From contig JAEYRU010000231.1 in the NCBI GenBank assembly GCA_023435335.1, positions 11,762 to 75,761 on the forward strand: DNA of 64,000 nt. The letters run 5' to 3'. This document shows positions 16,132 to 24,859 of this stretch, piece by piece. The notes under the pieces were generated by a model. It worked only from the letters and a program-made list of their open reading frames with translations, did not search any database and was not told where the DNA came from. Origin of the DNA: Pseudomonadota bacterium (GTDB lineage Bacteria; Pseudomonadota; Alphaproteobacteria; Rhizobiales; Rhizobiaceae). A program made the translations under genes and the position numbers. Position 1 is the first letter of the stretch. Every line of letters begins with the position of its first letter.

Positions 16132-17634
16132 TTGACCAATGAAATCAGCGTGGAGCCGACCGGCTTCGCAAAACTCGGCATCTCCGGCGTGCTTCTCAAG
16201 GCCACGCATGGAGCCGGCTTCGCCGACCCCAAGCCGATCCAGGTGCAGGCGATCCCGCCGCACCTGGCCGGCCGCGACATCCTCGGCGTCGCGCAGACCG
16301 GCTCGGGCAAGACGGCGGCCTTCTCCCTGCCGATCCTTTCCAAGATCATCGCGCTCGGCACCAGGCGGCAGCCAAGGACGGCGCGCGCGCTCATCCTCGC
16401 TCCGACGCGGGAACTCGCTGTGCAGATCGACGAGACGATAAGGGTGCTCGCCAAGGGCGCGCATGTATCGACGGCCCTAGTGCTGGGCGGCGTCTCGCGC
16501 GGCAGCCAGGTGCGTAAGATCGCCCCGGGTGTGGACTTCCTGATTGCGACGCCCGGCCGCCTTACCGACCTGGTGCGCGAGCGTGACGTCGACCTGTCTC
16601 AGACCACCTGGCTGGTACTCGACGAGGCTGACCGCATGCTCGACATGGGGTTCATCAACGATGTCAGGCGCATAGCCAAGGCAACGCATCCGGCGCGCCA
16701 AACGGCGCTGTTTTCCGCCACCATGCCTCCTGAGATCGAGCAACTGGCCAACGGGCTGCTGCGCGATCCCGTTCGCATCGAGGTCGCGCCGCAAGGCACG
16801 ACCGTCGTCCAGGTGCAGCAGAGCGTGGTGATGGCGCGCACCAAGCAGAAGCGGAAGCTTCTTTCCGACATGCTCGCCGATCCCGCGTTCGAACGGGTTA
16901 TCGTCTTCGCACGAACCAAGCACGGCGCCGATCGTGTCACGCGTGACCTTGGACGCGACGGCTTCGAGGCCGCGGTCATTCACGGCAACAAGTCGCAGAA
17001 CGCCCGTCAGGCCGCGCTGAACGGCTTCCGGGACGGAAAGGTGCGGATTTTGGTGGCCACAGACATCGCCGCGCGCGGCATCGATGTTCCCGGCATCACC
17101 CATGTCGTGAATTTTGACCTGCCGGACGAGGCGGAGAGTTATGTGCACCGCATCGGCCGCACCGCGCGCAATGGAGCGTCGGGGATCGCGGTTACGCTAT
17201 GCGACCCGTCCGAGAGTTCCAAGCTTCGGCAGGTCGAGCGGGTCATCCGCATGAAGCTTCCGGTTTCGGCGAGCCACCTCGACCAGCCCGATCCGGTCCC
17301 GCAATCGGCGGCTGACAAGCAGATCGCGGCCAATGACGACCGGCGCGATGCCGAGGCCGTGCGACGACAGGGCAAAGGCCCCGGCCGGGGGCGCAGCCAG
17401 AAGCCGACCGCCAACCACAAGAGCGGCCCAAGTCGGGGCAAGTTCGATCCCAAGCGGGGCGTGCCTTATGCCGAGCTCAGCCATGCCGACAAGGCAGGCA
17501 GCGGCCAGGCTCCGCGCTCGGCCAATGGCGGGGGGTCGAAACCCGACGGGGCGAAGGCGACACCTGGCAAGAAGCGGTTCCGTGACAAGCGCCGTGGCTT
17601 CGGCAGCGGCCGCGGGGCGGCGAGAGCGGCCTGA
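16132..17634 (+). CDS. DEAD-box ATP-dependent RNA helicase (RhlE-like)
   Basis: This 500-residue RNA helicase has the full motif set. It shows the Q motif (GFADPKPIQVQAIP), motif I AQTGSGKT, Ia PTRELA, II LDEADRMLDMGF, III SAT, IV VIVFART, V ATDIAARGIDVP and VI HRIGRTAR. About 130 residues of basic, Gly/Lys/Arg-rich tail follow, typical of RhlE-type proteins that bind RNA non-specifically. It unwinds short RNA duplexes in ribosome assembly or mRNA turnover. TTG at 16132 is chosen because GAAAGAG lies 7 bp upstream; TTG 16126 and GTG 16150 are alternatives. A GC hairpin follows the gene. Confidence 0.92.
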   Translation: MTNEISVEPTGFAKLGISGVLLKATHGAGFADPKPIQVQAIPPHLAGRDILGVAQTGSGKTAAFSLPILSKIIALGTRRQPRTARALILAPTRELAVQIDETIRVLAKGAHVSTALVLGGVSRGSQVRKIAPGVDFLIATPGRLTDLVRERDVDLSQTTWLVLDEADRMLDMGFINDVRRIAKATHPARQTALFSATMPPEIEQLANGLLRDPVRIEVAPQGTTVVQVQQSVVMARTKQKRKLLSDMLADPAFERVIVFARTKHGADRVTRDLGRDGFEAAVIHGNKSQNARQAALNGFRDGKVRILVATDIAARGIDVPGITHVVNFDLPDEAESYVHRIGRTARNGASGIAVTLCDPSESSKLRQVERVIRMKLPVSASHLDQPDPVPQSAADKQIAANDDRRDAEAVRRQGKGPGRGRSQKPTANHKSGPSRGKFDPKRGVPYAELSHADKAGSGQAPRSANGGGSKPDGAKATPGKKRFRDKRRGFGSGRGAARAA

Positions 17635-17671
17635 TCCCGCCATTTGCCACAGCCACCCCTGACACAATCAG

Positions 17672-17690
17672 CGGCCCGCGATGCGGGCCG
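17672..17690 (+). terminator. Hairpin after the DEAD-box helicase gene
   Basis: A perfect 8-bp GC stem (17672-17679 with 17683-17690) with a 3-base loop is followed by TTGG rather than a T run. It lies 37 bp after the stop codon and probably ends or stabilises the transcript. Confidence 0.5.
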
Positions 17691-17775
17691 TTGGCACATT
17701 GCGCCCCTGCGCTGCTTGGGTTAGTCGCTCGGAAATAGGCGGGGATGCCGCCCAGAAGAAGACGGGAAACGCCTA

Positions 17776-18993
17776 ATGGCCGGTATCGCGGCGCTCGCGC
17801 TCGCCTATGTCCTTTCGCAATTCTACCGGTCGTTCCTCGCCGTCCTCACGCCGGCGCTCATCGCGGACCTCGGCGCCGCCAAGACCGAATTGTCGACCGC
17901 TTCCGGGGCCTGGTTCGCGGCCTTCGCGCTGATGCAGTTCATCGTCGGCGTCTCGCTCGACCGCTATGGACCCAAATGGACCACGACCGTGCTGCTGGCA
18001 GCCGGTGGCGGCGGCGGCGCCTTCCTGTTCGCCATGGCGAGCGAACCATGGATGATCACCGCTGCGATGACGCTGATCGGGATAGGCTGCTCGCCCGTGC
18101 TCATGGCGTCCGTATTCATCTTTGCACGCACCTACAGCCCCGCGCGCCTCGCGATTCTCACGTCCTGGCTGGTGGCCTTCGGCTCCGCCGGCAACGTCGT
18201 AGGCGCCTCTCCGCTGGCGGCGGCTGCGGAAGCGTTCGGCTGGCGCGAAGTGATCGCCGCCCTTGGCTTCATCACGCTGCTGATCGCCGCCGCCATCGCC
18301 CTTTTCGTGCGCGATCCGGAACGGGCCGAAGGACACGCCGGAGCGGGTTTCGCGGGCTATCTCGAACTGTTCAGGATTCGCAATCTCTGGCTGATCGCGC
18401 CGCTGCTGGCGCTGAATTATGCTCCGGCAGCCGGCATACGAGGCCTGTGGGCCGGCCCCTACCTGGCGGACGTGCACGGCGCAGACGCGCTGACGATCGG
18501 CAACGTCACCCTGTTCATGGCGCTGTCCATGGTAGCCGGCGCCTTCGCCTACGGACCTCTGGACACGTTCTTCGGCACGCGCAAATGGGTGGCCGTCGTG
18601 GGCACGGGATTGTGCGTGGTTGTTCTCGCCGTGCTCGCGTTGAACCCGACCGCGAGCCTGGCGACCATCACCGTGCTCTTCGTGCTTATCGGCGTCCTCG
18701 GTGCCGGCTATGGGCTGCTCATGGCGCATGGCCGCGCCTTCCTTCCGGCCCACCTGACCGGCCGCGGGGTGACGCTCCTCAATTTCTTCTCGATCGGCGG
18801 CGTCGGCGTTGCCCAGTTCGCCACCGGCGCAGTCTATTCGGCGAGCGCGGTGCCCGCCGACCCAGCTGCCGGCTACCAGGCGATCTTCTGGTTCTACGCG
18901 GTGGCGCTGGCCGCGGCGATCTTGATCTATCTTTTCATCAAGGACGCCAAACCGGAGCGGCCGGCCGAGGAGATTGGCGCGGCGGCGCGCTAG
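17776..18993 (+). CDS. Major facilitator superfamily transporter
   Basis: This 405-residue protein has about 12 hydrophobic segments in two halves of six, as in MFS carriers. The N-terminal half contains ALAYVLSQFYRSFLAVLTPAL. The loop between helices 2 and 3 carries the MFS-A-like LDRYGPKWTT. The middle cytoplasmic loop is short and charged (RDPERAEG). The C-terminus is cytoplasmic and polar. Substrate and direction cannot be read from the sequence. The gene stands alone: 141 bp separate it from the helicase upstream and about 144 bp from cysK downstream, so it is probably independently transcribed. Confidence 0.88.
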   Translation: MAGIAALALAYVLSQFYRSFLAVLTPALIADLGAAKTELSTASGAWFAAFALMQFIVGVSLDRYGPKWTTTVLLAAGGGGGAFLFAMASEPWMITAAMTLIGIGCSPVLMASVFIFARTYSPARLAILTSWLVAFGSAGNVVGASPLAAAAEAFGWREVIAALGFITLLIAAAIALFVRDPERAEGHAGAGFAGYLELFRIRNLWLIAPLLALNYAPAAGIRGLWAGPYLADVHGADALTIGNVTLFMALSMVAGAFAYGPLDTFFGTRKWVAVVGTGLCVVVLAVLALNPTASLATITVLFVLIGVLGAGYGLLMAHGRAFLPAHLTGRGVTLLNFFSIGGVGVAQFATGAVYSASAVPADPAAGYQAIFWFYAVALAAAILIYLFIKDAKPERPAEEIGAAAR

Positions 18994-19081
18994 GCGGCCA
19001 GGCGGCGGTCGCCGCTTGTGGCAATGGCGGACGCGCTGGCATGGACGGCTCCATTTGAGACGCTTTGCGCAAAAACGCACC

Positions 19082-19109
19082 TTGAAAGCGCCAGCCCGCG
19101 TTTCTACGG
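19082..19109 (+). promoter_or_regulatory. Candidate cysK promoter
   Basis: TTGAAA (19082-19087) and CTACGG (19104-19109) are separated by 16 bp and lie 28 bp before the cysK start. The -10 match is poor; offered only as the best candidate in the gap. Confidence 0.25.
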
Positions 19110-19137
19110 TCTGCGCCGATAAGAAAAGGAACGAAAA

Positions 19138-20172
19138 ATGTATCGTTCGGTGCTCGAAGTCATCGGCAACACGCCGCTCATCCGTCTGAACCGCGCATCC
19201 GAGGAGACCGGCTGCGAGATCTACGGTAAGGCCGAATTCATGAATCCGGGCCAGTCGGTGAAGGACCGTGCCGCGCTCTTCATCATTCGCGACGCTGAAA
19301 GGCGCGGCCTGCTGCGGCCCGGCGGAGTGATCGTGGAAGGCACGGCCGGCAATACCGGCATTGGGCTCACCGTGGTCGCCAAGGCCCTTGGCTACCGCAC
19401 GGTCATCGTCATTCCGGATACCCAGAGCCAGGAGAAGAAGGACGCATTGCGCCTCCTCGGCGCGGAACTGATCGAGGTGCCGGCTGTCCCGTACAAAAAC
19501 CCGAACAACTACGTGAAGGTGTCCGGCCGGCTGGCCGAACAGCTTGCCAAAAGTGAGCCGAACGGCGCGATCTGGGCGAATCAGTTCGACAACGTAGCCA
19601 ACCGAGACGGGCATGCCGACACAACCGCCCAGGAAATCTGGACGCAGACCGGCGGCAAGGTGGATGGCTTCGTTTCCGCTGTCGGCACCGGCGGCACGCT
19701 GGCGGGCGTAGCCGCAGGGCTCAGGGGGCACAGCAAGGACGTCAAGATCGGGCTTGCCGACCCACTGGGCGCCGCCCTCTACAGCTTCTACACGGAAGGT
19801 GTGCTGAAGGCCGAGGGGAGTTCCATCACCGAAGGCATCGGGCAGGGGCGGATCACCGCCAACCTCGAGGGCTTCCACCCCGATTTTTCCTACCAGATAC
19901 CTGACGACGAGGCGCTGCCGATCATCTTCGACCTGGTGCAGGAGGAAGGGATGTGCCTCGGCGGCTCGAGCGGCATCAACATTGCCGGCGCGATCCGGCT
20001 GGCGCGGGAACTGGGCCGGGGACATACGATCGTGACGATCCTCTGCGACTACGGCACACGCTACCAGTCCAAGCTCTTCAATCCGCAGTTCCTCCGAGGG
20101 AAGAGCCTGCCGGTGCCAGCCTGGATGGAGAGCGAGCCGACGCTCCGCGTGCCATTCGAAGAGGTAGCGTAG
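19138..20172 (+). CDS. cysK: Cysteine synthase A (O-acetylserine sulfhydrylase)
   Basis: This 344-residue PLP enzyme of fold type II makes cysteine from O-acetylserine and sulfide. The PLP lysine is in NPGQSVKDRAA (about residue 42). The substrate loop EGTAGNTGIGL, the PLP-phosphate loop VGTGGTLAG and the C-terminal GGSSGINIAGA are all present. It is about 20-30 residues longer than E. coli CysK through its C-terminal tail (FLRGKSLPVPAWM), as in other alphaproteobacterial forms. The ATG follows AAGGAACGAAAA. It is followed by alaX, sseA and an acetyltransferase on the same strand, a sulfur/serine-related neighbourhood. Confidence 0.92.
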   Translation: MYRSVLEVIGNTPLIRLNRASEETGCEIYGKAEFMNPGQSVKDRAALFIIRDAERRGLLRPGGVIVEGTAGNTGIGLTVVAKALGYRTVIVIPDTQSQEKKDALRLLGAELIEVPAVPYKNPNNYVKVSGRLAEQLAKSEPNGAIWANQFDNVANRDGHADTTAQEIWTQTGGKVDGFVSAVGTGGTLAGVAAGLRGHSKDVKIGLADPLGAALYSFYTEGVLKAEGSSITEGIGQGRITANLEGFHPDFSYQIPDDEALPIIFDLVQEEGMCLGGSSGINIAGAIRLARELGRGHTIVTILCDYGTRYQSKLFNPQFLRGKSLPVPAWMESEPTLRVPFEEVA

Positions 20173-20290
20173 GCTGACAATCTGGCCGAGCGGTCTCGCC
20201 GGCGGTAGCCTATTGCCTCCCTTCCCGGGATGACCATGATCGCGATCCCGGCCGCTCCAGGCTGGATGGATTCCCGGCCGGAAGTTCGAC

Positions 20291-21028
20291 ATGAAGACCG
20301 AGGCACTGTTCCGAGAGAACGCGTATCTCACCAACGCCGAGGCGACGGTGCTGGAGGTTAACAATCGCGGCGGCGTCGTGCTTGATCGTACCGTCTTCTA
20401 CGCCACTTCGGGCGGCCAACCGGGTGACACGGGGTATCTCACCCGGGCGGATGGCTCTCCCATCGAAATCGCGGGGACCGTCACGGGCGAGACAAAGGAC
20501 GAGATCATCCACATTCCAGCCAATGGCGCGCCGCTGCCCGAACCGGGCGAGCGGGTGGGCCTCGCCATCGACTGGGAGCGTCGCCTGAATCTGATGCGCA
20601 TGCACACCGCCTGCCACCTGCTGACCGTCGTGTGCCCGTTTCCGATCACGGGGGCATCGGTCGGCGAGGAGGATTCGCGGGTGGATTTCGACGTCCCCGA
20701 TGCCGCCCTCTCGAAGGAGGACGTCACGGCCCGGCTGATGGAACTCGTCCGCGCCGACCATCCCGTTTCCCATAGATGGATCACCGATGCGGAACTCACG
20801 GCCAATCCCGGCCTCGTAAAGTCCAAGAACGTGCGCCCCCCGATGGGCAGTGGCCGCATCCGGCTTGTCCTGATAGGCGAAAAGGGTTCGGTCGACAGCC
20901 AGCCATGTGGTGGCACGCATGTGCGCTCGACCGGCGAGGTAGGCGAGATCCACATCCCCAAGATCGAGAACAAGGGGCGCGAGAACCGGCGTTTTCGTAT
21001 CCGTTTCGGCGCGCTGGCGACGCAGTAA
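20291..21028 (+). CDS. Free-standing alanyl-tRNA editing protein (AlaX family)
   Basis: This 245-residue protein matches the editing half of alanyl-tRNA synthetase without the catalytic core. It should deacylate tRNA-Ala mischarged with serine (or glycine) in trans. The zinc site is visible as H105-T-A-C-H109 and Cys/His in SQPCGGTHV near residue 205. The N-terminal barrel has FYATSGGQPGDTG, typical of the family. It lies 118 bp after cysK and before sseA. Serine is the mischarged substrate and also the cysteine precursor, so a link to serine/cysteine balance is possible (inference). Confidence 0.9.
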   Translation: MKTEALFRENAYLTNAEATVLEVNNRGGVVLDRTVFYATSGGQPGDTGYLTRADGSPIEIAGTVTGETKDEIIHIPANGAPLPEPGERVGLAIDWERRLNLMRMHTACHLLTVVCPFPITGASVGEEDSRVDFDVPDAALSKEDVTARLMELVRADHPVSHRWITDAELTANPGLVKSKNVRPPMGSGRIRLVLIGEKGSVDSQPCGGTHVRSTGEVGEIHIPKIENKGRENRRFRIRFGALATQ

Positions 21029-21109
21029 ACGAAACCGTTGCCGAATGAGCCTTGCGCGAAATCCACGGAGTTGCGACCTTCTGCAAACGCAGAAGACAGG
21101 GGCGTCAGA

Positions 21110-21967
21110 ATGAATGAAAAAAGCCGATTCGTGGTCTCCGCCGACTGGCTGCAGGAAAGGCTCGGTTCGCCCGGCCTGTGCATCATAGATGGCTCCTGGT
21201 ACCTGCCGCAGCAGGGACGCGACGCGAAAGCGGAGTATGACGCCGCGCACATCCCGGGCGCTGTCCTGTTCGAACAGGATCTGGTGGTCGAGCCAGATTC
21301 GGCGCTGCCCCACACGCTGCCTCGTCCCCGGCACTTCGCGCAGTTCGCCAGTTCGATGGGCATCGCGGTCGACGATACGATCGTGGTCTATGACGGGCCC
21401 GGTTTCTTCTCGGCGCCGCGCGTCTGGTGGATGTTCCGCGTGATGGGCGCGCAGAAGGTGTTCCTGCTCGACGGCGGATTCGACAACTGGAAACGGGAAG
21501 GGCGCCCGGTCACGGCGGAACCCACGAAGATCGCGGGCAGCTATTTCGAACCGCGCTTCGATGCGGATCGCGTCGCTTCATTCGAGGACATGGTGAGAAT
21601 CGTCGCCGACGGATCGATGCAGGTGGCGGATGCACGGCCGGCCGGACGGTTTACCGGCGCGGACCCCGAGCCGCGCGCCGGCATGCGTTCCGGACATATG
21701 CCGGGCGCTCGCAACGTGCCGGCCGTTTCGCTCTCGAAAGACGGAAAGCTCCTTCCTCTCAATGAGTTGCGAGAAAAATTTGAAGAAGCGGGCGTCGATC
21801 TCACCAAGCCTGTCGTCACATCCTGCGGCTCGGGCGTGACCGCAGCGGTGATAACGCTGGCTCTGGAGTCGCTCGGTCACAGTGACAACAAGCTCTATGA
21901 CGGATCCTGGTCGGAGTGGGGCGGCCGCGACGACACGCGTGTCATTACCGGTCCGGCAGACGCATAG
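21110..21967 (+). CDS. sseA: 3-mercaptopyruvate sulfurtransferase
   Basis: This 285-residue protein has two tandem rhodanese domains. The N-terminal domain is inactive; the C-terminal one carries the active-site loop TSCGSGVTA. CGSGVT is the loop of 3-mercaptopyruvate sulfurtransferases, unlike the basic CRKGVT of thiosulfate sulfurtransferases. It transfers sulfur from 3-mercaptopyruvate, a cysteine breakdown product, to thiols or cyanide. The ATG at 21110 follows ACAGGGGCG; the frame also opens at a TTG at 21038 without a better site. With cysK just upstream, the pair links cysteine synthesis and persulfide formation. The next gene starts 2 bp after the stop. Confidence 0.92.
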   Translation: MNEKSRFVVSADWLQERLGSPGLCIIDGSWYLPQQGRDAKAEYDAAHIPGAVLFEQDLVVEPDSALPHTLPRPRHFAQFASSMGIAVDDTIVVYDGPGFFSAPRVWWMFRVMGAQKVFLLDGGFDNWKREGRPVTAEPTKIAGSYFEPRFDADRVASFEDMVRIVADGSMQVADARPAGRFTGADPEPRAGMRSGHMPGARNVPAVSLSKDGKLLPLNELREKFEEAGVDLTKPVVTSCGSGVTAAVITLALESLGHSDNKLYDGSWSEWGGRDDTRVITGPADA

Positions 21968-21969
21968 GA

Positions 21970-22488
21970 ATGGCCAAGCTCACCGCGCGGATCACGCATC
22001 TGGAGATGCACGCGCCGCCGCCGCACCGGGTGCCGGCGCCGAGCGGGCCGAAGCTGGCGCTGATGCGGGCGGAAGCCATACCCCTGCATTTCTACCGTTA
22101 CCTGTACGAACTGGTCGGGAAGCCGCACCACTGGCTGCTGCGCCGGCACATCTCCGATGCCGAGTTGTCGCAGGCCATTCACGACGAAACCATTGAAATC
22201 GAAGTGCTTTACGTCGACGGATGCCCCGCCGGCTTCTTCGAACTCGACCTGACTCCGCTGCCGGAGGCGGTCGAAATCCGCTATTTCGGGCTGATTGCGG
22301 ACTTCCAGGGCAGGGGACTCTCCAGATTCTTCCTGTCAGCGGCGATCTTCGCGGCGTGGGCGCACGAGCCGCGCAAGGTGACCATCCACACCAACACTCT
22401 GGACAGCCCGCGCGCGCTCATCCTCTACCAGAAGCTGGGTTTCGTGCCGGTTGCCTGGTCGGAGGAGCATGTGGAGGCGTGGGTTTAG
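21970..22488 (+). CDS. GNAT family N-acetyltransferase
   Basis: This 172-residue single-domain acyltransferase uses acetyl-CoA to modify an unidentified amine. The C-terminal half shows the GNAT core: VEIRYFGLIADFQGRGLSRF, with the acetyl-CoA pyrophosphate loop (Q-G-R-G-L), then the later segment DSPRALILYQKLGFVPV. The N-terminal 55 residues, with the HWLLRRHISDAELSQ region, are less typical. The ATG at 21970 comes two bases after the sseA stop, so the gene is probably translated in tandem with sseA. I cannot name the substrate. Confidence 0.87.
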   Translation: MAKLTARITHLEMHAPPPHRVPAPSGPKLALMRAEAIPLHFYRYLYELVGKPHHWLLRRHISDAELSQAIHDETIEIEVLYVDGCPAGFFELDLTPLPEAVEIRYFGLIADFQGRGLSRFFLSAAIFAAWAHEPRKVTIHTNTLDSPRALILYQKLGFVPVAWSEEHVEAWV

Positions 22489-22591
22489 ACACCGCGCTAC
22501 CTGAACGTGGCATTCATGTCCGCTTCAGGCTCTCTCCTGCAGAACTACGGTCATCGATACGCCTCATGTGCGATGAAAGGACCGACTAGAG

Positions 22592-23146
22592 ATGCTGACC
22601 CGACGCACCCTGATTGCTGGACTCGCCGCGACCCTGCTTCTGCCGCAGGCCGCACAAGCTCAGACCACCCCTTCGGCGGAACAGATCCTGCGCCAACTCG
22701 AGGCGGCGCCGCGCCAGCGGGTGCGTCCCGAGCAACGCGTGACGATCCCCGAACTGAAGCGCCGGCCCGAACTGCGCCGCATGGCGCCGTCCATCGACAT
22801 CCAGTCGATCAACTTCGCCTTCGGGTCCGCCGAGATCCCGTATTCCCAGTACCGCAAGGTCGAAAACATTGCAGATGCGATCGACCGGCTTCTGCGCCGC
22901 AATCGCCGGGCGAGGGTACTGATCGAGGGCCATACCGACGCCGTGGGCTCGTTTGCATCGAACCAGATCCTGTCGGAGCGCCGCGCTGCCTCGCTCAAGC
23001 GCTTGCTCGTGACCGAATTCGGCATCCCTCCGCGGGCGCTGGAGACCGTCGGCTACGGCGAGGAGTTCCTGCTCGTCAACACGCCCTATGAGGATTGGCG
23101 CAACCGCCGCGTCACGCTGCGACGGATCGACGAGTTCCTGCGCTAG
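22592..23146 (+). CDS. OmpA-domain envelope protein with twin-arginine-like leader
   Basis: This 184-residue exported protein begins MLTRRTLIAGLAATLLLP with cleavage near AQAQ (residue 24). It has a short proline/arginine-rich linker and a C-terminal OmpA-like peptidoglycan-binding domain: INFAFGSAEI, then LIEGHTDAVGS, SERRAASLKRLL and NRRVTLRR. The conserved Asp and Arg that hold diaminopimelate in OmpA domains are present in HTDAVGS and NRRV. It has no beta-barrel, so it would sit in the periplasm bound to peptidoglycan. Twin arginines in the leader suggest, but do not prove, Tat export. A strong hairpin follows. Confidence 0.87.
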   Translation: MLTRRTLIAGLAATLLLPQAAQAQTTPSAEQILRQLEAAPRQRVRPEQRVTIPELKRRPELRRMAPSIDIQSINFAFGSAEIPYSQYRKVENIADAIDRLLRRNRRARVLIEGHTDAVGSFASNQILSERRAASLKRLLVTEFGIPPRALETVGYGEEFLLVNTPYEDWRNRRVTLRRIDEFLR

Positions 23147-23185
23147 GAGGCAATCGACCGTTAAGACGAAACGCCTAGTTTCGTG

Positions 23186-23208
23186 GGCCGCCGCATCATG
23201 CGGCGGCC
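23186..23208 (+). terminator. Terminator hairpin between OmpA-domain and xylanase genes
   Basis: A perfect 9-bp GC stem (23186-23194 with 23200-23208) with a 5-base loop is followed by TTTCCC. It ends 17 bp before the xylanase ATG, so it may terminate the upstream transcript or affect entry into the next gene. Confidence 0.6.
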
Positions 23209-23225
23209 TTTCCCATGGAGGCTTC

Positions 23226-24305
23226 ATGCTCAACCGCCGCGATTTTCTTGCCGCCGGCTCGGCAGCCTGCCTGGCTCCAATGGCGGGCGCGGAGGCGCGC
23301 GAGATGCCGGCGCTACGCGATCTGGGTGCGGCCGTCGGAATCGAGGTGGGCAGCGCCTTCTCGCTCGATCCCGATCCCAAATATCGTGCTCTTCTGGCGA
23401 AGCACTGCGAAGTGATCACGCCCGAATGGCAGATGAAGCCGCCGCGCATCAAGCGCGACGCCGACAGCGAATACGACTTCAGCGTGGTCGACGAGTTCCT
23501 GCGCTTCACGCAGGAGAACGGCCAGAAGCTGCATGGCCATACCCTCTATTGGTCCTACGAGCCGATCGAATGGGCCATCGGCGCGGATTTCGAGGATACC
23601 AAGCGGCGGTATGGGCTCTACATCGCGACCGTCATGGGGCGCTATCCGCAGGTCGAGACCTGGGATGTCGCCAACGAACTGATCGACGACGAGACCTTTG
23701 GGCTGCGCACCGACTATCTGGTCGGGCAATACGGCCTGGAATTCATCGATTTCTGCTTCCACACCGCGCACCAGATGTCGCCAAAGGCGAAGCTCGCCAT
23801 CAACGACTACTGGATCGAATGCGCGACGGAGGTCTGCGGGAACAAGCGAAAGGGCGTTCTGGATCTGCTGACGCGCCTCAAGGATCGCGGCACGCCGATC
23901 CATGCTCTTGGCATCCAGAGCCATCTCTATTCCCGAATGCCAGTTGCCCCGGACGAGACGCTTGAACTAGTCGAGGTGGCGGCCGATCTCGGCCTGGAGG
24001 TGTGGATTTCGGAGCTCGACGTGAACGACACACAGTTTCCCCCCGACGTTGCCGAGCGTGACGCGCTGGTAGCGGATATCTATGCGCGATATCTGAATGC
24101 GCTACTGCCGCACCCGGCGGTCACGCGGCTCTGCTTCTGGGGCATCTCCGACTACGACCAGTGGATCGCGCGCGGCGAGCCAAAATGGGAGAAACGTCCG
24201 GCGTCGGCCGGTGCGCCGCGGCCCGCGCTGTTCGACGCCGACAACGAGCCCAAGCCGGCATTCTTCGCCGTGGCCGACGCACTGCGGAACGCGCCGAAGC
24301 GGTAG
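23226..24305 (+). CDS. GH10 endo-1,4-beta-xylanase, Tat-exported
   Basis: This 359-residue glycoside hydrolase family 10 enzyme cleaves beta-1,4-xylan or related glycans with retention. The general acid/base is Glu151 in WDVANELID and the nucleophile Glu263 in ISELDVND. Other GH10 marks are GHTLYW (104-109), IQSHLY and CFWGISDYDQW. The leader MLNRRDFLAAGSAACLAP is a good twin-arginine signal (NRRDFL), cleaved near residue 24. There is no carbohydrate-binding module. I chose the ATG at 23226 because the longer frame (from 23088) overlaps the preceding gene and hairpin. No xylan-uptake or xylosidase genes are nearby, so the true substrate is uncertain. Confidence 0.93.
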   Translation: MLNRRDFLAAGSAACLAPMAGAEAREMPALRDLGAAVGIEVGSAFSLDPDPKYRALLAKHCEVITPEWQMKPPRIKRDADSEYDFSVVDEFLRFTQENGQKLHGHTLYWSYEPIEWAIGADFEDTKRRYGLYIATVMGRYPQVETWDVANELIDDETFGLRTDYLVGQYGLEFIDFCFHTAHQMSPKAKLAINDYWIECATEVCGNKRKGVLDLLTRLKDRGTPIHALGIQSHLYSRMPVAPDETLELVEVAADLGLEVWISELDVNDTQFPPDVAERDALVADIYARYLNALLPHPAVTRLCFWGISDYDQWIARGEPKWEKRPASAGAPRPALFDADNEPKPAFFAVADALRNAPKR

Positions 24306-24381
24306 TCAGGAATCGGGTGGCCGATCGCTAGTCGGACGGGCAGACCTCTTGGGACAGATCGTCACTTCCAGGAGACTGCAG

Positions 24382-24855
24382 ATGCCGCTCATCCGCTTCC
24401 TCGCCATGCCGACCGAAGACGCACGCGCCTACCAGGGCGGCGCCGCGGATGCCTACGGCAATCCGCCCGAGCGGAAGGTCTCGGACGGCTCGGGCGTTCC
24501 GTGCCGGCATTGCCTTCAGCACGTCGCGGCCGGCGACGACTATCTGGTTCTGGCATACCGGCCGTTCCCGGCTCTGCAGCCCTACGCCGAGACAGGTCCG
24601 ATATTCCTGCATGCGCGCGAGTGCGACCGTGCGCCGGAGGGCGACGTGCTGTCGCCGATGTTCCGCGCGACGCCGGACTACATCCTGCGCGGCTACGGAG
24701 CCGATGATCGCATCGTCTACGGTACCGGCGGCGTCGTGCCGACACACCAGATCTGCGGCCGCGCCCACGAATTGCTGGAGCGCGAGGACGTGGCCTACGT
24801 GCACATGCGCTCTGCCCGGAACAATTGCTACCAACTCAGGATCGAGCGGGCGTAG
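24382..24855 (+). CDS. DUF1203 domain protein
   Basis: This 157-residue cytoplasmic protein belongs to the DUF1203 family. The hallmark is the cysteine/histidine pattern PCRHCLQHV near residue 43, followed by LVLAYRPFPALQPYAETGPIFLHA, with HMRSARNNCYQL at the C-terminus. The conserved cysteines and histidines suggest metal or thiol chemistry, but no activity is known to me. The ATG at 24382 follows CCAGGAGACTGCAG. The gene ends just before a strong hairpin shared with the convergent alanine dehydrogenase gene. Confidence 0.83.
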   Translation: MPLIRFLAMPTEDARAYQGGAADAYGNPPERKVSDGSGVPCRHCLQHVAAGDDYLVLAYRPFPALQPYAETGPIFLHARECDRAPEGDVLSPMFRATPDYILRGYGADDRIVYGTGGVVPTHQICGRAHELLEREDVAYVHMRSARNNCYQLRIERA

Positions 24856-24859
24856 CACG

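Noticed and set aside
16116..16142. 8-codon ATG frame before the helicase as a real gene
   Set aside because: It has no ribosome binding site and is too short to judge; mentioned only as part of the leader.
17773..20364. 863-codon open frame on the minus strand across the MFS transporter and cysK
   Set aside because: It lies antisense to two genes with full family motifs; its translation is His/Arg/Gly-rich and unlike any family.
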